Positions 57,150 through 64,000 of a stretch of 64,000 nucleotides of DNA are shown piece after piece. Every line of letters begins with the position of its first letter. Position 1 is the first letter of the stretch. This DNA comes from Cheiracanthium punctorium. Lineage: Eukaryota; Arthropoda; Arachnida; Araneae; Cheiracanthiidae. The stretch lies in contig JAWZYV010013021.1 of assembly GCA_038373885.1 (NCBI GenBank), positions 107,213 through 171,212 on the forward strand, read 5' to 3'. A model generated the notes under the pieces. The model saw only the letters and a program-made list of their open reading frames with translations, made no database searches and was not told the origin of the DNA. The translations under genes were made by a program, and so were the position numbers.

Positions 57150-57185
<36 letters not shown>

Positions 57186-57186
57186 C
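57061..57186. repeat. (TA)n-(GA)n compound microsatellite
   Basis: More than 60 bp of TA repeats, a short TGTG interruption, then about 35 bp of GA repeats. Confidence 0.97.
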
Positions 57187-57292
57187 AATTCAAGCTGATA
57201 AAATAATGTCACTATAACCACATATTAACAAACAAACAAAAAAAAATGTTGAAATTGAAAAATATTTAGGTCTCCTGGAATGAGCCTGTAGT

Positions 57293-57656
57293 TAACAGTT
57301 TTTTAGTCAAAACGACGATTTAAAATTTTTATTTTTTTAAATAAAGTATACATAAAGCAAAAATATGTATTAAAGTAAAAAAATGGACAGTTTCAGATGA
57401 AATCTATCAATGAAAAATGTATTTAAATAATTTGATTTAAATCGGGGATGCGCAACCTCTGCCCTACGGGCTATTACTAGTCATGACACCTTGTTCCATT
57501 CATCTGCCAATCCATTTGCATGCTGAAAAACACAACAGAATCCATAAATTCAATTTTCACGAAAAGGAATTAATTGTGAAAATGTAATTCTTTCAGATTT
57601 GTTTTAATGGCCATAAATATGGCATCAGAAAATTTCGGTTATAATTAATTGACTTT
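57293..57656 (+). repeat. Direct repeat A (partner of 58502-58866)
   Basis: 364 bp nearly identical to 58502-58866. Both contain GGGATGCRCAACCTCTGCCC, reminiscent of a hAT terminus. The two copies flank 845 bp of unrelated sequence. Confidence 0.9.
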
Positions 57657-58498
57657 CCGGCGCAAGGTATTAATTTTTTAAAAATATAATGGAAAAGCAC
57701 AATGAATGTGATCAATTGGATGTCTAGACACAGATTTTGCAGTCAAAAAAATTTTAAACTTACCTCCTTCCCTGGGGGATTGTGTCCTCTCTTGATGACA
57801 CCGCCCGTCTAGAGCAATTGTTGCGTAAGAAGCTGGTCAGAGGTTATAATGTAAATTCCTTATGACAGTAGCAGTAATTATGAATATTTTAGGTCTATAA
57901 ACATTTTTATTAATGTTCTAAGTAAATTAAATCATTTAAAATATGCAAAATCGGAAATTATATATATTTACTAGAAAATTCTAAACTCAAACAAATATAT
58001 ATGAATAATCCAGAACCCAGAAGATAAATAAACATAATTCCCCCTCACAAAATCAGCATTCCACCCTTCTCTTCAAATTATCAAGTTACAATTCCCCCTA
58101 GCACATTCTCAACATCCAACACTCCCTGCAAAGTATCAAGCAATACCTTTCAAATGCAGCGCCGCTAAAGCGAGGCTGACTGAATAGATGTTCTAAGCGG
58201 GCGGTGTCATCATATGGGGACACTTTCAGAACAGCCATGTTGATACGTTCGTTAATTAATTTGGATCCTGTACAAAATTATAAATTAAAACCTCAATGAT
58301 ATTGGAAGAAAATGATTGAGTAGTTTTGTTATAATGTCAATTCTTAAGAACTAAAAAAAAATTCCATTTTTGGGGCAAGAAACTGAAAGAGAAGTAATTC
58401 TTGCAATTGAAGCAATTGGTTGGTTTTTAAAGCGGAAAGTTTTTTTGTAAGAAAATTTTGAAATTGGTGTCCTTTTTCGTGACCACCGCGCCGGAAAG
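57653..58498. mobile_element. Insert bounded by CTTTCCGGCGC / GCGCCGGAAAG
   Basis: Perfect 11-bp inverted ends (57653-57663 and 58488-58498) bracket the region between the two direct repeats. Inside lies a second inverted pair, GTGTCCTCTCTTGATGACAC (57782 on) and its near inverse ending at 58223, about 32 bp each, bounding a ~440-bp unit. A nested pair of small TIR elements is the simplest reading; target duplications were not clear. Confidence 0.55.
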
Positions 58499-58501
58499 GA
58501 A

Positions 58502-58866
58502 TAACAGTTTCTTAGCCAAAACGATGATTTAAAATTTTTATTTTTTTAAGTAAAGTATGCATAAAGCAAAAATATGTATTAAAGTGAAAAAATGGACAGT
58601 TTCAGATGAAATCTACCAATGAAAAATGAATTTAAATAATTTGATTTAAATCAGGGATGCACAACCTCTGCCCTACGGGCTATTACTAGCTCATGACACC
58701 TTGTTCCATTCATCTGCCAATCCAGTTGCATGCTGAAAAACACAACAGAATCCATAAATTCAATTTTCACGAAAAGGAATTAATTGTGAAAATGTAATTC
58801 TTTCAGATATGTTTTAATGGCCATAAATATGGCAGCAGAAAATTTCAGTTATAATTAATTGACTTT
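58502..58866 (+). repeat. Direct repeat B (partner of 57293-57656)
   Basis: The second copy, with few substitutions, so the duplication is relatively recent. Confidence 0.9.
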
Positions 58867-59529
58867 TATGAATATGTGCCATCCTATTATCAAGAAATTT
58901 TATTTGATAGTTGTGAGATTCCACAGTATTGTCATGCCCACAATAAATTCGATTGGTCATAACTACAAAAAAATCGAGTTCGGTGAACAATTTTTCTTTT
59001 TTTTTTTTTTTGTAAACAATGTAGCATACCTACTATTAACAGAATTATTCATCTGATCTAAATGTTTAATTTAGTTATCATATACCGAACTTGTGGCGAC
59101 GACACAAACAATCATAGTACTGTGGGATTACACAATTTCCTTGCCTATGTGTGCCACCATATTTTCAAGAACTTAATTTGTAAAATTAAGAGAAAATTAT
59201 AATTAAAAATTTGGAATTGTGTCATTACATCCATCAAGTTGTCTTTAATATTTTGTTTTTCAAACTATATTAGTTAAAAGAGCGCAATACTTGACTTTTG
59301 ATACATAACATTTGAATTTCTAAGGCCCACAAGCTGAAAGAGGTTGTGCAAAAAATAATTATTATTGCATGCGAATAAGATATCGTTACAGCTTTATTCT
59401 TGAAAGCTTTTTTTTTTAAATTTGTAAAGTAAGTCAGTATATAACCAGTCAATTTCACTATGCTTCCAAAATCATCCAATCGGGACAAAATTATTTTATT
59501 TGCATACAAAAGCAATATTTCATTTAAAG
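58867..59529. other. AT-rich, nothing recognised
   Basis: Contains T-rich runs (58998-59011) and short chance ORFs only. Confidence 0.5.
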
Positions 59530-59866
59530 CATCGTTCCTCAACTTGCGGTACGCGACCCCCCGGGGGGAGCAGAACGTTTTCAGGGGGGTGGGCGAGAAA
59601 AACTAAAGAGCAAGTAGTGATGCATGTTTTTAAAAAAAATCATCTTATTTATTCTCGTTTTTAAATGTAATTTGAGAAATAAAAAATCTATCCATTTTTG
59701 CTTAAAATCAAACTTTACTGATAACATTATTTTGTAGAAAATTTGACTAAATGTTCATTGTTTAAGATTAAAAACTGAATGTATGCTGAAAAATGTGAGG
59801 GGGAAGACGCCATCCCAAGTTAGCCATTGTTGGGGGGGAGCAATGCTAAAAGGTTGAGAACCGCTG
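59530..59866. mobile_element. 337-bp hAT MITE with 8-bp TSD
   Basis: The ends CATCGTTCCTCAAC and GTTGAGAACCGCTG are imperfect inverted copies of a typical hAT terminus. The exact duplication ATTTAAAG flanks it (59522-59529 and 59867-59874). No ORF. Confidence 0.9.
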
Positions 59867-60141
59867 ATTTAAAGGTTTATACTACTGACAACTAGATACG
59901 GTGTCCAAAATTCTGTAATTCGACTTAAAGGGCACGAGTATTCATCGAGTGCCCCCCCCCCCTTTTTACACACACACAAAGATAAACTTTCGTTGCAAAC
60001 GTTGCCTGGGTGCATTACGTGTTAAAGGAATAACATGTCTAAAAATTATTGTCTGCTTCGCTTCCCACCGTTGCATAGCGCGAGTGCAGCAAATTTCCTC
60101 CTGTGTCCATCATTGTTTACCGTCATCGTTACTCCTACTGA

Positions 60142-63100
60142 TAGTCCAGTCATCTTAGTAGTTTAACCTCGGAATTTGAGATACCCAGCTATAAACTTGT
60201 ATACACTTTTATTTTGACATCCTAAAACTTGTCTCAAAACCTGCATATCGTAGGGTGCCCGCGTCTGTCAAAATTTAAGGTCAAAGGTCACAAAAATCGA
60301 CTTTTTCCACATTTTTCGCAAATATCTCGTTTTCTATGGATTTTACGCTATTTGTATGCATTACCAATATTGTAGAGGATAAAATTCTCTACAACTTTTG
60401 TACCAAAAGTTTTTTTATACGTTGAACCGTTTACGAGATAGAGGGCAGTGAGCGCGCAGTGTTGAACTATGTAGAGTACCATTTAAGGTCAACCGGTAGT
60501 CCCGATCAAAAACACGCTTCATAAAGTTTATAAATTATTGATAAATGTATACTTACAAGTAATTTTAATTTTTTTGTAAATATTACATTATAATTAATAA
60601 CTTTTTTCATTACGTATTTATTTTTAATTAAGTATCAGTTTATTTAATCACACTTACCTGCTCGTGTACTTTTCAAAATATTAAGGGAAATACTTAAATT
60701 ATACTTTAATTTTAATCAAAGTTATACTAATTACTTAAATAAATAAAAAAAGAAAAGAAATAAATTTTTAATTAATGCTTTCAGTAAAAAAGTATCATTC
60801 CATACATTTATGACTGTCAAAATTAAAACAATTGAATAATAATTATAAGAACTAAAAGTTCTAATTTTAATTTTCTTTTTTTTCATCATCATCGTCTTCC
60901 GGTTGCTGCAGAATTTCAGCTTCCTCTTCACTATCTTCAAAGACATTTGTCTCTTCCATTATTTCAGGGTCAAAGGTTCCATCTTCATTGGCAAACTCTG
61001 ATATGGCAAAGCATTGAGACAAGCTTGCCCATTACACTGGCCACAAGCTACAGAGCAATGCAATCCCGATTTCCTACATCCACATCGCGAACCACAACCA
61101 TTTTTGCAGTTGCAGAATATTGTGTTTAGCAATTCCTTTGGAGCAGCTGTTAAAATTGTCGCGATAGGTTCCAGGAATTCGTTACACATTGTCCAACCCA
61201 TTCCTGGGGTTCCAAATCATGCCATAACCAAGTTTGAACTTGATAATAAACAAGATTAAAATGTTGATGAGCTGCTGCACTTGGAATATTTGATAACTGC
61301 ACAGGTTTATTTAGTTTTGTTGACTTGACATACTGGGCGTAACGAAGGTGATCGATACTGTCCACAGATTTTGGAGCATTATAGACTGCCAACAAGGTTT
61401 TCATTCCATTCTCAAATAATCTTTGTACCGGACAGTTTTCTTCTTCAAATGCTGCAGCAAGTTGAGTCAAATTCGGCAGTTTCTCAAATGTTTTTAAAAA
61501 AGTTTATTTTCCCTTTTTTAAAGAGCGCAGAAGTTGTGTCACATCCACTTAATGCGTGCAGAAACAAAATGTGTCTTTTAGAATTAGGATATTTATCGAA
61601 GCTTTTGGAGGAGTATATTTAAGTTTTTACATTCCTTTTGCCAACTTTTTTAAAGAAAATTTCTTGTTGGTAGGATAGAGTACGCCCAATTAAAATGATA
61701 CCTAAGTAAATCTATATCTTCTCCTATCATAACTTTTTCATGTTTCGATTCTTCAATAGCTGTTTCAATGATAAGAATATCCGCATCATCTCTGGCCTGT
61801 TTTGTAGAGATATATTAACAGCTATAATTTCTCAATAAGCATATTAATTAGCTTCTCTTTATTACTTCGATTTGATAGGAATTTTTCTTGGCTAATTGGT
61901 ACAACCATTGTATTGTCGAAACAAACGTCGCATGTTTTTGAAAGTGCAGCAGTCCTCATCTGCTCCATTGCTTTTATGTTTTTACTGTAGTCTGAATATC
62001 CATCGAATACAACAAAAATTTTAGAACCATAATGCGTTTGTAAATATTTTACGTATTTATCTAAAATAATAGAAAAAGTATCTTCTCTACTCCATACAAC
62101 TCGATGTAGAAGAAATCCACCATCAATAATGAACGTTACATTATTTTCTTGGAGATCAAAATCGATAGGTGTCATATTGCCATACAACGACGATTTTGTA
62201 GTTTTTCCCATGCCATCATTATCAAATAGTGCTGTTGGATAAGGGCTCAATTCATATTGAAGATATTCTTCAAGATTACTTTCAGATTGCTTGCTCACAG
62301 TTATTCTTTGGAAGAGTAATAATGGATCTACTGAAATTTTATTATCATTAATTTTTACAGATTTATTACCAAGATATGAATCAAATGATCAAAAAATGAA
62401 TCATGTTTACCAAGATATTAATCAAAACTAATGGAGTAACGTCACGGAAAGGCGCTGCCTAAGAAAGACAGTTTTAGTTGTTTTGTTTTCGATTCTCTTA
62501 AGCCAATATTCGTTTTATATATATAAGTTGTAATTCGCTATCCTTTATTCATCACCAATTAAATGGTATAAAGATTATGAGGGCTGTTTTCCTTTCGTCT
62601 GAGTCAAATTGATCATTTGAGAAGAGATGAGTACAGTTTTCATTATTATAGACGTAATTCAAAGCCTTTTAATCCGTAGAAATATTCTTTATTCGGTAGT
62701 CAACACGTATAATTCCCAGGTATAATTTTTAACGTTATGAAAGAATTTAAAAGCTTACGGTTTTTAAAGAAGATGTGCTAAATTATTTTCTACTTAAAAT
62801 GTAATTAGTGTAAATGATAATATAATTAAAATGTAGTTAAAGTATTTCCCTTAATATTTTTTTTAATTATATGAATAGGTTATAAGTGTTATTGAATAGA
62901 TAGATTACTAATTAATGAAAAAAGTTATTAATTATAATGTAATATTTACATAAAAATTAAAATTATTTATAAGTATACATTTATCAATAATTTATAAACT
63001 TTATGAAGCGTGTTTTTGATCGGGACTACCGGTTGACCTTAAATGGTACTCTACATAGTTCAACACTGCGCGCTCACTGCCCTCTATCTCGTAAACGGTT

Positions 63101-63392
63101 CAACGTATAAAAAAACTTTTGGTACAAAAGTTGTAGAGAATTTTATCCTCTACAATATTGGTAATGCATACAAATAGCGTAAACACCATAGAAAACGAGA
63201 TATTTGCGAAAAATGTGGAAAAAATCGATTTTTGTGACCTTTGACCTTAAATTTTGACAGACGCGGACACCCTACCATATGCAGGTTTTGAGACAAGTTT
63301 TAGGATGTCAAAATAAAAGTGTATACAAGTTTATAGCTGGGTATCTCAAATTCCGAGATTCTTGCCCTATTTTGACTAAGATGACTGGACTA
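60142..63392. mobile_element. 3.25-kb element with ~580-bp TIRs and a nuclease-like gene
   Basis: 60142-60720 and about 62820-63392 are long inverted repeats, highly similar over at least 400 bp. The outermost shared phrase is TAGTCCAGTCATCTTAGT; a TA at each edge may be the target duplication. The left arm lacks a short stretch near its end that the right arm has. The interior carries one minus-strand gene (60867-62298) resembling a PIN/FEN-type nuclease with a CXC-like cysteine cluster. No DDE, tyrosine recombinase, Rep or RT motif is visible, so the mobilisation mechanism is unclear. Confidence 0.8.
60867..62298 (-). pseudogene. PIN/FEN-like nuclease with CXC-type C-terminus
   Basis: The start is ATG 62298 (MSKQSESNLEEYLQYELSPY). 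An Asp-containing strand VTFIIDGGFLLHRVVWSRED and KIFVVFDGYSDYSKNIKAME recall the N-terminal acid cluster of PIN/FEN-type nucleases. After a break near 61820, RDDADILIIETAIEES and MIGEDIDLL give further acidic residues, and later HALSGCDTTSALFKKGK. The frame 61150-61470 follows, then the Cys cluster FCNCKNGCGSRCGCRKSGLH with further Cys (near 61030-61130) and an acidic tail (FEDSEEEAEILQQPEDDDDE) ending at 60867. Frameshifts lie near 61820, 61690, 61500, 61190 and 60960. I recall similar ORFs scattered in arthropod genomes, without a named superfamily. The nuclease role is inferred. Confidence 0.65.
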
Positions 63393-64000
63393 TGAGGCCC
63401 ACCGCTGACGAGTGATCTAAGAAAAACCTGTACACACGACAAATGTGCACTAGGGTGGATCGAAAAATATTTTTTTTCGAAATATTTATCACCTGAGGTC
63501 TCAAAAGTTGTAAATTGATACAAATAAGACATGTTTAAAATTTGAATGTTCTACGACAACGTCTTGGGGTTGCGCATCGAGATTGAAATTTAGAAATTTT
63601 TGATAAATGACTTTTTTAAAAAATCGGCCAAAAAATTATTTTCCGAATTATTAGGCTCCGGAGGTTTTAGAAGTTTTATATTGTTATGAATAAGACGTAT
63701 ACAAAATCTGAAGGGGCTGTGACAATTTCTAGGAGTTGTACATCAAGCTTGAAATCTATACATATCTGAAAATTGTGTGTTTTCTGACAGAAATATGTAG
63801 AAAGCAAAAATTATATTTTTAATGAATTAATCCCGTTGAAAAGTAGCGAGTAACGTTCGCAGCTCTTCTCTAGTACAATGACAATCGTTACTACATTACC
63901 CAGGACCCACCTCATTGATTTGCCTGTGATCCGAGTCCTGCCCGTTCCAGCCCAAGCATCCAATTATTGGAGCATGCGGTTTAATGAATAATGATAGGAT
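63393..64000. repeat. Degenerate ~165-190-bp repeat units
   Basis: Two units (about 63470-63625 and 63640-63790) share the order: GAATTATTAGGCTC-like or ATTTATCACCTGAGGTC-like start, AAGTTGTAAATTGATAC-like middle, ATAAGACRTRT, then GACAAC/GACAATTTC and a GTTGCGCATCGAG-like end. It probably belongs to another, unidentified element (AGGGTGGATCGAAAAATATT near 63452). No gene seen. Confidence 0.4.

Overview
The window is eukaryotic, AT-rich nuclear DNA made almost entirely of transposable elements of many ages. It contains spliced-exon signals, tRNA-derived SINEs, microsatellites, MITEs, Helitrons, hAT, pogo-like, BEL/Pao and Gypsy elements and a Maverick/Polinton. The mixture suggests an arthropod with a large repetitive genome. 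An arachnid such as a spider is my guess; it is inference, since no species-diagnostic gene is present. The one confident host coding sequence is a single 162-bp TRPV-channel exon (minus strand, 8347-8508). A possible host promoter and first exon lies at about 41820-42068.

Layout. 1-10.9 kb: a foldback MITE, a SINE, a 2.9-kb non-autonomous Helitron carrying a periodic CTCF-like motif array, a Myb/SANT-like fragment, the TRPV exon and a diverged solo Gypsy LTR. 10.9-22.6 kb: a decayed BEL/Pao retrotransposon with 393-bp LTRs, interrupted by a 2.5-kb hAT-like element (itself holding a Helitron 3' end), a 2.3-kb insertion bounded by inverted BEL fragments, and a TTAA MITE. 22.6-24.6 kb: nested TTAA-flanked elements and a SINE. 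25.4-26.0 kb: a broken ALKBH2-like dioxygenase gene. 26.5-40.9 kb: a Maverick/Polinton with nearly the full gene set (zinc-finger/protein-primed PolB, integrase, minor and major capsid, adenain-like protease, packaging ATPase, small virion-like proteins, PC4-like protein). Every recognisable gene in it is broken by frameshifts, stops or insertions, including a Helitron and a hAT MITE with a perfect 8-bp target duplication.

40.9-48.1 kb: a tandem repeat with a palindrome, the possible host first exon, three TIR elements (one pogo-like, with a PHD-like C-terminal ORF and scattered AAAACGGGA motifs) and reverse-transcriptase remnants. 48.1-55.1 kb: a relatively young Gypsy element on the minus strand with two similar LTRs and an ATAG target duplication. 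55.1-60.1 kb: microsatellites, duplicated segments with nested inverted repeats, and a hAT MITE.

60.1-63.4 kb is the most unusual unit: a 3.25-kb element with terminal inverted repeats of about 580 bp. Its only gene (minus strand, frameshifted) looks like a PIN/FEN-type nuclease with a cysteine-rich CXC-like segment and an acidic tail. I see no DDE transposase in it. I found no rRNA gene, functional tRNA gene or CRISPR array.
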